DNA from: Bacteroidales bacterium
Lineage (GTDB): Bacteria > Bacteroidota > Bacteroidia > Bacteroidales > GWA2-32-17
Direction: 5' to 3'
NCBI GenBank assembly: GCA_026416095.1
Contig: JAOAFV010000018.1
Location: 1 to 39,836, forward strand
Length of the DNA stretch: 39,836 nucleotides
A program made the translations under genes and the position numbers. Each line of letters opens with the position of its first letter. The first letter of the stretch is position 1. Shown piece after piece: positions 23,487 to 32,757 of this stretch. The notes beneath the pieces were generated by a model. That model was not told the DNA's origin. It made no database searches and saw only the letters and a list, made by a program, of their open reading frames with translations.

Positions 23487-25835
23487 ATGTGGTTTTTTAT
23501 CTCCAAAACACTTCTACGATACAGAACAATCATACTTCTTATTGTTGTTTTCATAGTGGTTATAATGTTTTATTTTGCAAGGAATGTAAAATTGTCTTAT
23601 GAATTACCACAACTACTGCCCGATAATGATACTACTTATAAAGAATACTTATTTTTTAGAGAGTTATTTGGCGAAGATGGTAGTGTTGTGGTAATAGCTT
23701 CGGTAGATTCTAACTTTTTTAATTACGATCATTTCCGATCGTTTATAGAATTAAACAATAACTTAAAAAGTATAGAAGGTGTAGAAGAAGTTGCCTCACC
23801 AGTTAGAATTGTAATGCTTCATAAGGACACACTAAAAAAAAAGTTTGAAATAAAAAAAATTGTAGACACAATACCAATGTCGCAACGTGAAGTAGATTCT
23901 TTAAAAAACATAATATTAAGTAATAAATTCTATAAAGGTTTATTATTTATTCCAGAAAAACATATATACCTTGCACTTATTACATTAAATAAAAAGTTTG
24001 TTAACGATGAAAACCGTTTTCTTATAATAAATCAAATAGAAAAATGTTTACGTGATTACTCAGAATTTACAAATATAGAAACACACATATCGGGGTTACC
24101 TTATATTCGTTCTAAAACAACCGAATTAATTAAACACGAATCGTATCTCTTTATCATTCTTTCTGTAATATTATCGTTGGTTATTATGTTTATTTATTTT
24201 AGATCGTTTAGGGCAATTTTTTCTTCGTTAATAGTTGTAGCTGCTTCTGTTATTACGTTTTTTGGCTTACTAGTGTTATTTGATTTTAAATTGACAATAT
24301 TAACGGCACTTGTACCTTCTTTGCTTATAATAATTGGGATAGAAAATTGTATATATTTCATAAATAGATATACTATTGAATTCAAAGAACATAATAACAA
24401 CGCAAAAGCTTTAACTCGAATATTACAAAGAATTGGAACAGCTGTGTTTCTGACTAATATAACAACGGCAATAGGATTTGGCTCTTTCGCACTTTCTTCC
24501 AATAGTTTGTTCAGAGAATTTGGTATTATATCGTCTCTAAATATTATAATTGAATTTATTTATTCTATAATTTTAATACCAATTCTTTTGAGTTTATTTA
24601 GAAGGCCTAAATCAAGGCATTTGAAATACATTTCCGGATTTGTTTCAAATACATTATTGTTACGAATAGAAAAAATTATAATTGATAAAAGCATTTATGT
24701 ATTTGTATTTATCGTAATCGTATTAATAATTAGTATTATTGGAATTTTTAGAATAAAAATTTCTGGTAAACTTGTTGATGACTTGAAAAAAAATAATGTT
24801 GTGTATACAGATTTAAAATTTTTTGAACAACATATTGGTGGCATAATGCCTTTTGAAATCATTGTAAACACCGGAAGAAAAAAAGGAGTTTTAAATTTAA
24901 AGAACCTAAAACGTATGGAAGAATTGCAATTGTATATAAATGAAAATTTTAATAATATGTTTTCAAAACCAGTATCTATCGTGGAAGTGCTTAAATACGC
25001 AAATCAGTGCTTTTATAATAACGATACTGAAAAGTATAAAATGCCAACCCAACAAGAATTTGTTTTTATCAATGATTACATGCCCGATTTAAGTACTTAT
25101 AAAAAAAAGACAAATTTTATTAAATCATTTATTGATAGTACTCAGAAAATTACAAGGATTTCTTATCAAATAAAAGATATTGGTTACAACGATTTGAAAA
25201 TTTTAAATAATAAATTAAAACAAAAAATTGATTCTATTTTTCCGGAAAAAAAATATAAGGTCTATTATACAGGAAATTCAGTTATTTTTGCTAAAGGAAC
25301 ATCTTTTTTGCTTAAAAATTTATTTCAAAGTGTTTTAATTGCTATTGTTTTAATAAGTATGATTTTGGGAATTCTTTTTACCTCTTATAGAATGATTATT
25401 ATTTCTATAATTCCAAATATAGCACCACTTGTAATAGTTGGTGGAATTATGGGATTTGCTGGTATACCTTTAAAACCTTCTACTATTATAATATTTAGTA
25501 TTGCTATTGGTATTGCCGTCGATAATGCTATTCATTTCTTAACAAGATATAAGTTCGAACTTAAGAATAATCAGAATAGCTCTAAAGAGGCAGTAATAAA
25601 AGCAATTCATAATGTTGGGCACGGAATGATTTTCGCTTCAAGTATATTAATTATTGGCTTTTCTTTATTTTCTTTCTCACAATACGGCGGCACTTCTGTC
25701 ATGGGAATTCTAATATCAATTACTCTTTTACTTTCATTGCTTATTAATTTGATTGTGTTACCATCATTGCTTTATAAATATTCAAATTATTTGAATAATT
25801 CTTTTTTAACACAAGTTAACAACGAAATAAAATAA
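23487..25835 (+). CDS. RND/MMPL-type membrane transporter
   Basis: A 782-residue inner-membrane protein with the two-fold RND plan. Helix 1 is at residues 13-31, a large periplasmic loop spans about 32-215, and helices 2-6 follow (SYLFIILSVILSLVIMFIYFRSFRA, then IGIENCIYFINRY). The second half repeats this, with IGIAVDNAIHFLTRYKFEL in helices 8-12. The N-x-x/D-N-A-I-H positions in the two halves match the proton-relay region of MMPL/SSD-like exporters. Such proteins usually move lipids, hopanoids or other hydrophobic molecules; the substrate is unknown. No membrane-fusion or TolC partner is adjacent. It heads the run with the epimerase and prenyl synthase. Confidence 0.9.
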   Translation: MWFFISKTLLRYRTIILLIVVFIVVIMFYFARNVKLSYELPQLLPDNDTTYKEYLFFRELFGEDGSVVVIASVDSNFFNYDHFRSFIELNNNLKSIEGVEEVASPVRIVMLHKDTLKKKFEIKKIVDTIPMSQREVDSLKNIILSNKFYKGLLFIPEKHIYLALITLNKKFVNDENRFLIINQIEKCLRDYSEFTNIETHISGLPYIRSKTTELIKHESYLFIILSVILSLVIMFIYFRSFRAIFSSLIVVAASVITFFGLLVLFDFKLTILTALVPSLLIIIGIENCIYFINRYTIEFKEHNNNAKALTRILQRIGTAVFLTNITTAIGFGSFALSSNSLFREFGIISSLNIIIEFIYSIILIPILLSLFRRPKSRHLKYISGFVSNTLLLRIEKIIIDKSIYVFVFIVIVLIISIIGIFRIKISGKLVDDLKKNNVVYTDLKFFEQHIGGIMPFEIIVNTGRKKGVLNLKNLKRMEELQLYINENFNNMFSKPVSIVEVLKYANQCFYNNDTEKYKMPTQQEFVFINDYMPDLSTYKKKTNFIKSFIDSTQKITRISYQIKDIGYNDLKILNNKLKQKIDSIFPEKKYKVYYTGNSVIFAKGTSFLLKNLFQSVLIAIVLISMILGILFTSYRMIIISIIPNIAPLVIVGGIMGFAGIPLKPSTIIIFSIAIGIAVDNAIHFLTRYKFELKNNQNSSKEAVIKAIHNVGHGMIFASSILIIGFSLFSFSQYGGTSVMGILISITLLLSLLINLIVLPSLLYKYSNYLNNSFLTQVNNEIK

Positions 25836-25839
25836 TAAT

Positions 25840-26793
25840 ATGAATAAAATACTTGTAACAGGCGGAGCAGGGTTTATTGGTAGCGAACTTTGTAGTAGAT
25901 TAGCAGATGATAAAAATAATTTTATAGTTGCGGTTGATAATCTTTCTACGGGTAATGTTTTAAAATTACCAAAAAAAGAAAATATTTTATTTATTAAGGC
26001 CGATGTTAATAACTATAGCGAAATATCGGAAATAATGCTTTCGTGGCATTTTGATTATGTTTTTCATTATGCTGCAACTGTGGGTGTACAGCGAACTCTT
26101 AAAAATCCTTTGCTAGTGCTACGCGATATAGAAGGTATAAAAAATATTTTACAACTTTCTAAAAATACAGGCGTTAAAAGAGTTTTTTATAGTTCATCTT
26201 CCGAAATTTATGGTGAACCTGTTGAATATCCTCAACACGAAATAACAACACCTCTTAACTCACGATTACCCTATGCTGTTGTTAAAAACGTAGGCGAAGC
26301 TTTCTTAAGAACTTATTATAAAGAATTCGGATTAAAGTTTACAATTTTCAGATTTTTTAATACTTATGGCGAAAAACAATCTACAAATTTTGTAATACCA
26401 CGCTTTATTTCCAAAGCATTAAGAAATGAAGATATTACAATATATGGCGATGGCAGGCAAACTCGCACGTTTTGCTATATAGACGATAATATTGAAGCAA
26501 CTGTTAATGCTTTTTATAATGCATGCTATATTAATGATGTTGTTAATATAGGAAGCGATATCGAAATAACAATACTAGAGCTTGCTAAGCTTATTATTAA
26601 GCTAACAAATTCTAAATCGAAAATTGTATTTCTTCCTCCATTAAAAGAAGGTGATATGAAAGGAAGAAGGCCCGATATTACCCGAATGAAAACTTTAATC
26701 AGTAAACCTTTAATAACTTTAGAAGATGGAATAAAAAAAATTTTAGAAAAAGGATTATTCGACATAAATAATGAAAATTCTAATGGAAGATAA
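25840..26793 (+). CDS. NAD-dependent epimerase/dehydratase (sugar-nucleotide, extended SDR)
   Basis: A 317-residue Rossmann-fold enzyme. It has TGGAGFIGSEL (NAD-binding Gly motif, residues 7-17), Ser/Thr cluster YSSSSEIYGEP (118-127), and the catalytic Tyr145/Lys149 (PYAVVKNVGE). RFFNTYGEKQ and YGDGRQTRTFCYIDD are typical of UDP-sugar epimerases and decarboxylases. The exact sugar is unknown. It starts 4 bases after the RND gene and overlaps the prenyl synthase start by 23 bp, so these three genes form one transcript. The neighbourhood suggests surface glycan or lipid-linked sugar chemistry, which is inference. Confidence 0.9.
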   Translation: MNKILVTGGAGFIGSELCSRLADDKNNFIVAVDNLSTGNVLKLPKKENILFIKADVNNYSEISEIMLSWHFDYVFHYAATVGVQRTLKNPLLVLRDIEGIKNILQLSKNTGVKRVFYSSSSEIYGEPVEYPQHEITTPLNSRLPYAVVKNVGEAFLRTYYKEFGLKFTIFRFFNTYGEKQSTNFVIPRFISKALRNEDITIYGDGRQTRTFCYIDDNIEATVNAFYNACYINDVVNIGSDIEITILELAKLIIKLTNSKSKIVFLPPLKEGDMKGRRPDITRMKTLISKPLITLEDGIKKILEKGLFDINNENSNGR

Positions 26794-27745
26794 ATTAACT
26801 TATTTATTAAATCTTATCGAAGATAAATTTTTAAATATTCGATTTTCTGGAAATGTTCCTTCTCTTTATGAGCCAATAATATATTCGTTGGAAAACAAAG
26901 GAAAAAGAATACGACCATTATTATGTTTAATATCTTATTTATTATTTGATAATAAAGTTGAAAAAGCATTAGATGTTGCAGTGGGTATTGAGGTTTTTCA
27001 TAATTTTACTTTAATTCACGATGATATTATGGATAATTCTTTATACAGACGTAATAAACTTACTGTTCATGCCAAATGGAACAAAAATGTAGCTATACTT
27101 TCTGGCGATGCTATGATGATAAAATCATTTGAATTCTTTATTGGTAAGAATAAGAATTTACAAAAAGAATTTATAAATACAGCCTTAAAAGTATGCGAAG
27201 GACAACAATTAGATATGGAATTCGAAAACAAAGAATTAATATCGTTAACTGAATATATTAAAATGATTAGTTTAAAAACTGCTGAACTTATAGCCTTTTC
27301 ATTGAAAGCTGGTGGAATTATTGCAAATGCAAATAAAAATGATATCGATAATCTTTATAATTTAGGCTTAAACCTTGGAATTATGTTTCAAATTCAAGAC
27401 GATTATCTCGACGTATTTGGTGATTATAGTAAATTCGGTAAAAAAATTGGACAAGATATTATCGATTCTAAAAAGACTTTATTATACATATTGTGTTTGA
27501 ATAATGTTAATTCTATTGAAAAATCTTATTTTATTAATTTGTATAATGATAGAAGCACAGATCCAGATCAAAAAGTTAACACAATTAAAAAACTTTACGA
27601 AAGTTATAATATAGAAAGCGAAGTAAACAACATTCTAAAAGAATATTACGATAAAGTTAATATGTTTATTAAATGTTTTGAAGGATACTTAAATGTTGAC
27701 TTACTTAAATATGTTGTTGCCAAAATGCTTAAAAGAGAAAAATAA
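26771..27745 (+). CDS. Polyprenyl diphosphate synthase (trans-isoprenyl type)
   Basis: A 324-residue prenyltransferase that extends allylic diphosphates with isopentenyl diphosphate. It has the first Asp-rich motif DDIMD (84-88), GKRIRP (44-49) near the N-terminus, the KTAELIAFSLKAGG block and the second Asp-rich motif DDYLD (210-214). Chain length (geranylgeranyl, hexaprenyl to octaprenyl) cannot be read reliably; the residues before the first DDxxD (FHNFTLIH) should be compared with characterised enzymes. The ATG at 26771 overlaps the epimerase by 23 bp; an in-frame ATG at 26783 is an alternative start. Confidence 0.93.
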   Translation: MKILMEDKLTYLLNLIEDKFLNIRFSGNVPSLYEPIIYSLENKGKRIRPLLCLISYLLFDNKVEKALDVAVGIEVFHNFTLIHDDIMDNSLYRRNKLTVHAKWNKNVAILSGDAMMIKSFEFFIGKNKNLQKEFINTALKVCEGQQLDMEFENKELISLTEYIKMISLKTAELIAFSLKAGGIIANANKNDIDNLYNLGLNLGIMFQIQDDYLDVFGDYSKFGKKIGQDIIDSKKTLLYILCLNNVNSIEKSYFINLYNDRSTDPDQKVNTIKKLYESYNIESEVNNILKEYYDKVNMFIKCFEGYLNVDLLKYVVAKMLKREK

Positions 27746-27778
27746 TACGATGAATTTTTTTTTAATAAGATTTTACTG

Positions 27779-27786
27779 TATTTTTG
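27779..27786 (+). promoter_or_regulatory. -7 promoter element for the FKBP lipoprotein
   Basis: TATTTTTG ends 22 bases before the ATG at 27809, and shows that the TTG at 27788 is not the start. Confidence 0.55.
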
Positions 27787-27808
27787 TTTGTTCCTAAAAT
27801 TTTATTTT

Positions 27809-28489
27809 ATGAAGAATTTATTATTTTTGTTAGTTGTGTGTTATGTGTTTCTTTCTTGTAATAATAAGAAAGAATTAAGTCTAAAAAAAGAACAAGATTC
27901 TTTAAGTTATGCTTTTGGCGTTTACATAGCATCTAATATGAAGCAAGAAGCTTTAGATACAATTATTAATTCCGACCTGTTTATTAAAGGGTTTTCCGAT
28001 GTAATAGGTAATGTAAATCCGCAGCTTACCTCAGATCAGGCAATAAAATGTATTCAAAATTTTTATACAAGAATTCAAGAAAAAGAAAATAAGGCAACAC
28101 GCGAAGAGGGAGAAAAGTTTTTATCGGAAAATGCAAAGAAAGAAGGAATTGTAACACTACCAAGTGGGCTACAATATAAAGTTATTAAAGAAGGAAAAGG
28201 AAAAGTTCCTAAGTTAAAAGATAAGGTCAAAGTGAGTTATGTTGGTAAGCTTTTGAATGGTCATGTCTTTGATTCAATATCTGCAGAAAAACCTTTAACC
28301 TTAGAAATTGGCGATGATATTATTCCTGCATGGCGTGAAATTTTACAATTAATGCCCGTTGGTTCTAAATACCAAATATTTGTACCATATCAATTAGGTT
28401 ATGGCGAAAAAGGCTTACCTGGATTAATTCCTCCTTTTTCAACTATAATTTTTGAAATTGAATTATTAGAAATATTGAAAGAAAATTAA
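27809..28489 (+). CDS. FKBP-type peptidyl-prolyl isomerase lipoprotein (FkpA/Mip-like)
   Basis: A 226-residue lipoprotein with lipobox VFLSC (Cys17). Residues about 30-110 form the FKBP N-terminal dimerisation domain (DSLSYAFGVYIASNMK, FIKGFSDVIG, FLSENAKKEGIVTLPSGLQYKVIKEG). Residues 125-225 are the FKBP catalytic domain (DKVKVSYVGKLLNGHVFDS, GDDIIPAWREILQLMPVGSKYQIFVPYQLGYGEKG, PPFSTIIFEIELLEI). It should assist folding of periplasmic or outer-membrane proteins. It differs from the GldI-like FKBP at 3691 by having the Mip-type N-terminal domain. An independent promoter precedes it. Confidence 0.93.
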   Translation: MKNLLFLLVVCYVFLSCNNKKELSLKKEQDSLSYAFGVYIASNMKQEALDTIINSDLFIKGFSDVIGNVNPQLTSDQAIKCIQNFYTRIQEKENKATREEGEKFLSENAKKEGIVTLPSGLQYKVIKEGKGKVPKLKDKVKVSYVGKLLNGHVFDSISAEKPLTLEIGDDIIPAWREILQLMPVGSKYQIFVPYQLGYGEKGLPGLIPPFSTIIFEIELLEILKEN

Positions 28490-28509
28490 AAAGAAAAATA
28501 AGTAAGATT

Positions 28510-29712
28510 TTATTCCTGAAGAAACATTTTAACTACATATTCTCCAATACTTAATGCAGATGTTGCTGCAGGTGAAGGGGCATTACAAACATGAATTATG
28601 TTTTTTGTGTTTAATATTAAAAAATCGTCAATGAGCTTCCCATCTTTAGTACAGGCTTGTGCTCTAACTCCAGGCTTATTATATTTTATTAAGTCGTTTT
28701 TATTAATAGAAGGTAATAATTTTCTTGCGTTTTTTATGTAAGCGCTCTTATTGAGCGACAAATAATATTCTCTTAAACCTGTTCTAAAATATTTAAATAC
28801 TACTTTATAAAAACCTGGCCATGTTAAACTTAAAAAAGTATCTTTTATAGAAAAATTAAATTTCAAGTAACTTTCTCTTTTAAAAGTAAATAAAGCATTG
28901 GGGCCAACAGATACATCGTTGTTAATATGTCTTGAGAAGTGTATACCTAAAAATGGAAAATTTTTATCGGGAACTGGGTATATTAATGAATTAACATATT
29001 TGCTTGCACTTTCTGTTAAATGATAATATTGACCTTTAAAAGGTATAATTCTGTAGTTGAGATCTTTGAAACTTTTTTTAGCAAAAATATCTGAATACAA
29101 ACCCGCACAAAATATTGCGTGTTTACAATTAAATTTTGTTTTTTTACTTATTATTTCCACATTATCGTTTAATTCCCTAAAATTTATAACCTTTTCGTTA
29201 AAGAAAATTTTAACCCCATCTTTTAAAAGTAATTCTTTCAATTTTGAAGCAACTTGGTAAAAATCGGTAACCCCTGTGTAAGGAACATAAATCGCTTTTA
29301 TTCCATTTACATAAGGTTCGTAGTTTTTAAATTCAGTTGCATCTATTAGCTGTATCTTGTTAAGACCGTTTTTTTGCCCTCTTTCATATAATTCTAAAAG
29401 ATAATTAAGTTCAACTTCGTTTGTAGCAACAATTAGTTTCCCACATATTTTATATTTTATGTTATTTTCGTTTAGGAAATTCAATAATAACTCGTAGCCT
29501 CTTATGCAATTTTTAGCTTTTAAAGACCCAGGTATATAATAAATTCCAGAATGTATAACACCACTGTTTCTGCCACTCTGATGTTGGGCTACATCGTTTT
29601 CTTTTTCTATTATTGCAATTTTTATTGATTTATTTTTTTTCTTTATTTGATAGGCAGTAGCAAGACCTACTATTCCTGCTCCTATGATTATCACATCAAA
29701 ATTATTTATCAT
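28510..29712 (-). CDS. lhgO: L-2-hydroxyglutarate oxidase / dehydrogenase
   Basis: A 400-residue FAD enzyme oxidising L-2-hydroxyglutarate to 2-oxoglutarate at the inner membrane. It has the FAD-binding DVIIIGAGIVGLATAY (residues 5-20), then AQHQSGRNSGVIHSGIYYIPGSLKAKNC, a strong LhgO signature containing the flavin-contacting HSGIYY. The C-terminus has GVRAQACTKDGKLIDDFLI and NAPSPAATSALSIGEYV. It is the last gene of a minus-strand run starting with lptC and lies 2 bases after the EamA transporter. No link to that operon's envelope theme is evident. Confidence 0.92.
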   Translation of the reverse strand: MINNFDVIIIGAGIVGLATAYQIKKKNKSIKIAIIEKENDVAQHQSGRNSGVIHSGIYYIPGSLKAKNCIRGYELLLNFLNENNIKYKICGKLIVATNEVELNYLLELYERGQKNGLNKIQLIDATEFKNYEPYVNGIKAIYVPYTGVTDFYQVASKLKELLLKDGVKIFFNEKVINFRELNDNVEIISKKTKFNCKHAIFCAGLYSDIFAKKSFKDLNYRIIPFKGQYYHLTESASKYVNSLIYPVPDKNFPFLGIHFSRHINNDVSVGPNALFTFKRESYLKFNFSIKDTFLSLTWPGFYKVVFKYFRTGLREYYLSLNKSAYIKNARKLLPSINKNDLIKYNKPGVRAQACTKDGKLIDDFLILNTKNIIHVCNAPSPAATSALSIGEYVVKMFLQE

Positions 29713-29714
29713 AT

Positions 29715-30599
29715 CTAATGTTTTTGTGCTATAAATAAACCTACTATTACTAAAATAATACCTGTAATTTTTAACAAGGTAAGGGGTTCTTTAAATATAA
29801 TTGAAGAAGCAACAAGTGTAACAATTGGTATAAAATTAACAAAAGCACCTGTTTTGGTTATTCCAATTTTTTCTATTGAGTAAGTGTAAAACATATAAGC
29901 AAGCGATGTTGGAAAAATTGCTAAAAGGAGTAAGATAAACAAAATTTTTTGAATTTCTTGAATAGCAAGTATATTTTTAAATTCAAAGTCACCTAATAAA
30001 ATTAATGTAACTATAAAATAAGGTAACCCCAGTAAATTCTGGTAAAAAATTATATTAATGGCTTTATATTCCGAAGCAATTTTTTTAAGAAGCACAGTAT
30101 AACCTACAGCCGAAAATACTGCAACATAAACAAAAATAATACCTACTAACGAAATATTTATATTTATGTTTTCACTAATTAAAGTAAAAATAATACCAAT
30201 AATTGAAATCACTATTCCTGTAATATTAAGTATCTTTATTTTTGTTTTATAAATTAAAAAATCTGCAAATGGAATAAATAATGGGATGGTAGAAATTATA
30301 AGAGAAACAACAATTGCCGACAAATGTTTTAAACTATATGTTTCTCCCATAAAATATGCGTAAGGCTCTATGATCGATAAAATAATAAAATATTTTAAGT
30401 GTTTTTTTTTCAAGGGTTGATAAAGATTGAAAGATTTAATTAGAATAAATAAAAATATTACAGCTATTATTAAACGAAATGTTAATATTGTTACAGGGTT
30501 CAAAAATTTTAGCAGGTAAGCAGTACCAATAAACGATAACCCCCAAAAAATAGTGGCCAAAATTATTCCAATATATGTTTTTGTTAAGCTATTATTCAT
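29715..30599 (-). CDS. EamA/DMT-family transporter
   Basis: A 294-residue inner-membrane protein with ten predicted helices in two EamA repeats (ATIFWGLSFIGTAYLLKFLNPVTILTFRLIIA, then FPTSLAYMFYTYSIEKIGITKTGAFVNFIPIVTLVAS). The drug/metabolite transporter superfamily exports amino acids, nucleobases and other small molecules; the substrate is unknown. The start overlaps the end of the CNNM/CorC gene by 8 bp. Confidence 0.92.
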   Translation of the reverse strand: MNNSLTKTYIGIILATIFWGLSFIGTAYLLKFLNPVTILTFRLIIAVIFLFILIKSFNLYQPLKKKHLKYFIILSIIEPYAYFMGETYSLKHLSAIVVSLIISTIPLFIPFADFLIYKTKIKILNITGIVISIIGIIFTLISENININISLVGIIFVYVAVFSAVGYTVLLKKIASEYKAINIIFYQNLLGLPYFIVTLILLGDFEFKNILAIQEIQKILFILLLLAIFPTSLAYMFYTYSIEKIGITKTGAFVNFIPIVTLVASSIIFKEPLTLLKITGIILVIVGLFIAQKH

Positions 30600-31860
30600 T
30601 ATTTTTATCTTCTATAATATCGGCATGTTGTAGAATTTTTATATTTACAAGTTCTATTTTTGTTTTAGACGCTTTTAAAACTTTGACTATGAAGTCTTTA
30701 ATAGCTATTTCTTTATTTAGGGGAGGAAAGCCATTATAATGATAAAGTATAAACCCCGCAATTGTTTCGTATTCATGAGAAGTTGGAATATTAAGTTTAT
30801 ATTTTTCGTTTACATAATCAATTTCTAAGCGTCCAGAAAAAATATATTCATTAATACCAATTTTTCTCTCTATTAACTCAACAGTATCGTATTCGTCTAC
30901 AATTTCTCCAAATATTTCTTCCAGTATATCTTCCATAGTAACTATTCCAGAAGTGCCACCATACTCATCTACTACTAATGCAATACTTTTCTTTGATTGA
31001 GTAAATTGCTGAAGTAACTTATGAGCAGTGTAGGTTTCTGGTACTATTATAATATCTCTTAAAATTTGCTCTATACTAGTTGGATTATAAAATATGTCGC
31101 CTACATGAACATATCCGATTATATTATCAATATTATTTTTATAAACCGGAAGCTTCGAAAATCCTGTTTTTTTAAATATAGTAATGGCCTCATTAATTGG
31201 TGTTGATATTTCGATGCTAACTATTTCATTACGAGGAATCATGCACTCCTTTATTTTTATCTCATTAAATCTGAGTGCTTTTTTAAAAATATTGTACTCG
31301 TATTCTTGTTTATTAATTCTGTTTTCTTCTTCTACAATTTCGTAAAGGTCTAGTTTATTAAATTCTTTAATTACTCCCTTTTTAATACCTTTACCAAGCT
31401 TGTTTATTATAATGTTTGATATGAAAATAAAGAAAAAAATTATTGGAGATAATACTACATACACAAAAAAAACTGGAACTATAAAAATTTTTAAAAAAAA
31501 GTTAGCTTTTAAACGAAATATATTTTTGGGTAAATATTCTCCTAATATTAATATTATTGAAGTTGTAATAATAGTTTGAATAAGAAAGATTAAAAATATA
31601 TTATTGATAACTTTAGAGATTTCCTTTTCAAGAATTTCTGAAGCAACTATACCGTATATTACTAAAATTATATTATTAGCTGTTACAGTGGTAATAATAA
31701 ATTTTTTAGGGTCATTTAAAAATATTTTATATATAAATGAATACCATTTATTTTTCTTTGCTTGTACCTGTAAATGTAATTTGTCGGAAGTTACATAGGC
31801 AATTTCGATACCTGAAAATAATGCAGATAGTATTATTGTAATAAAAAAGAAAACTATCAT
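30592..31860 (-). CDS. CNNM / CorC-HlyC family membrane protein with CBS pair
   Basis: A 422-residue protein. The N-terminal DUF21/CNNM membrane domain (residues about 1-165) shows ALFSGIEIAYVTSDKLHL and TVTANNIILVIYG. Two CBS domains (about 195-320) follow, with the CorC-type block VVDEYGGTSGIVTMEDILEEIFGEIVDEYD. A C-terminal CorC_HlyC domain (about 335-415, GRLEIDYVNEKY, then GFILYHYNGFPP) closes it. The family is linked to magnesium or cobalt efflux; flavobacterial GldE is a relative. In Bacteroidota this gene commonly follows lptC, as here. The ATG overlaps the upstream small protein by 4 bp. Confidence 0.92.
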   Translation of the reverse strand: MIVFFFITIILSALFSGIEIAYVTSDKLHLQVQAKKNKWYSFIYKIFLNDPKKFIITTVTANNIILVIYGIVASEILEKEISKVINNIFLIFLIQTIITTSIILILGEYLPKNIFRLKANFFLKIFIVPVFFVYVVLSPIIFFFIFISNIIINKLGKGIKKGVIKEFNKLDLYEIVEEENRINKQEYEYNIFKKALRFNEIKIKECMIPRNEIVSIEISTPINEAITIFKKTGFSKLPVYKNNIDNIIGYVHVGDIFYNPTSIEQILRDIIIVPETYTAHKLLQQFTQSKKSIALVVDEYGGTSGIVTMEDILEEIFGEIVDEYDTVELIERKIGINEYIFSGRLEIDYVNEKYKLNIPTSHEYETIAGFILYHYNGFPPLNKEIAIKDFIVKVLKASKTKIELVNIKILQHADIIEDKNNE

Positions 31861-32060
31861 ATTTTATTTTTTTTTCTTAAATAACGCCTTATTGAGAACA
31901 TTAAAAAACAAATGATTGATATAATAAGAATAGAAAAAGTTGCTTTTGTTATTATTAATTGGCATATGTTAATGATACCTGTTAATAATGTAATAACACC
32001 AAGTGTAAACCATAAATATTCAGGTAGAACTTTTCTATTGATTTTAATCTTCTTTAACAT
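31857..32060 (-). CDS. Small two-helix membrane protein
   Basis: A 67-residue protein with two hydrophobic helices (about residues 15-33 and 41-57) and basic ends. It lies between lptC (17-bp overlap) and the CNNM gene (ATGA overlap), so it is surely co-transcribed. I do not recognise the family. A small membrane ORF at this place is common in Bacteroidota lptC operons, which suggests a role with LptC or its neighbour, but this is inference. Confidence 0.7.
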   Translation of the reverse strand: MLKKIKINRKVLPEYLWFTLGVITLLTGIINICQLIITKATFSILIISIICFLMFSIRRYLRKKNKI

Positions 32061-32583
32061 TTACAACTCCTTGTGTGTTAAAAACGCGCCACCAGCTTAA
32101 GTTTTCATCACTTTCAAAACCATTTCTGCCAATTAAAGTTCCATCTTGTGTTACAATCCTAGAATATTTATTGCTAAATACTTTATGTTCTTTTTCGTCC
32201 CAATATAATAAATCTGTATACAATGTATCGCCCTTTGAATTGGTAGCAACAATATTGTATTTTACTTCCCATTGCTTTTTATTTTGGCTATGTTTTGCAT
32301 ATTTTGCTTTTATCATACTTTCAACGTTTGGGTATTCTTTATAAAAAAAAACTTCAATGCCTTTAGGGAATAACGTTATTGTGTCTTTTGTTGTTTCGTA
32401 TCTTTTTACAATGGGAGCCTTTACTGTAACTTTTATTTTTCCATTCTCACTTTCTTCAAAGTAGAATTCTTCTATTTTTAAAACAGGTATAGTATCGCTT
32501 GCAACAATAGAATTAATAACTTCCAAGTCATTACTACAACTCAAAGTAAAAAATAAAGATAATATAATAATTAAACAATTCAT
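32044..32583 (-). CDS. lptC: LPS export periplasmic protein LptC (lipoprotein form)
   Basis: A 179-residue protein with a lipoprotein signal (LFFTLSC, Cys16). LptC bridges LptB2FG and LptA in moving LPS across the periplasm. The beta-jellyroll pattern fits the Bacteroidota LptC family: FYFEESENGKIKVTVKAPIVKRYE, FPKGIEVFFYKEYPNVESMIKAKYAKHSQNKKQWEVKYNIVA, and LYTDLLYWDEKEHKVFSNKYSRIVTQDGTLIGRNGFESDENLS. Most Proteobacterial LptC proteins are anchored by a helix; a lipid anchor is usual in this phylum. It heads the operon, with a TAATTTTG box 9 bases upstream. Confidence 0.9.
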   Translation of the reverse strand: MNCLIIILSLFFTLSCSNDLEVINSIVASDTIPVLKIEEFYFEESENGKIKVTVKAPIVKRYETTKDTITLFPKGIEVFFYKEYPNVESMIKAKYAKHSQNKKQWEVKYNIVATNSKGDTLYTDLLYWDEKEHKVFSNKYSRIVTQDGTLIGRNGFESDENLSWWRVFNTQGVVNVKED

Positions 32584-32592
32584 TACAATTTA

Positions 32593-32600
32593 CAAAATTA
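32593..32600 (-). promoter_or_regulatory. -7 promoter element for the lptC operon
   Basis: TAATTTTG on the minus strand, 9 bases before the ATG at 32583, which predicts a very short leader. It is divergent from the ammonia-lyase promoter. Confidence 0.55.
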
Positions 32601-32711
32601 ATTTATTTATGCTAAATATTAAAAAAGAATTTTTATAACATTAAAGTTGAAAAATTTTTTTAGAATTGTTTAAACCTTCTGGTGTTTAAATTTGTTTTTT
32701 TTACCTTAAAA

Positions 32712-32743
32712 TTTCTTTTTATAAAAATACCCATGTATCTTTG
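32712..32743 (+). promoter_or_regulatory. Ammonia-lyase promoter
   Basis: TATCTTTG at 32736-32743 is an exact -7 match, with TTTC (one mismatch to TTTG) at 32712-32715 after a 20-base spacer. It ends 14 bases before the ATG. Confidence 0.62.
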
Positions 32744-32757
32744 TCAAAAATAAAGTT

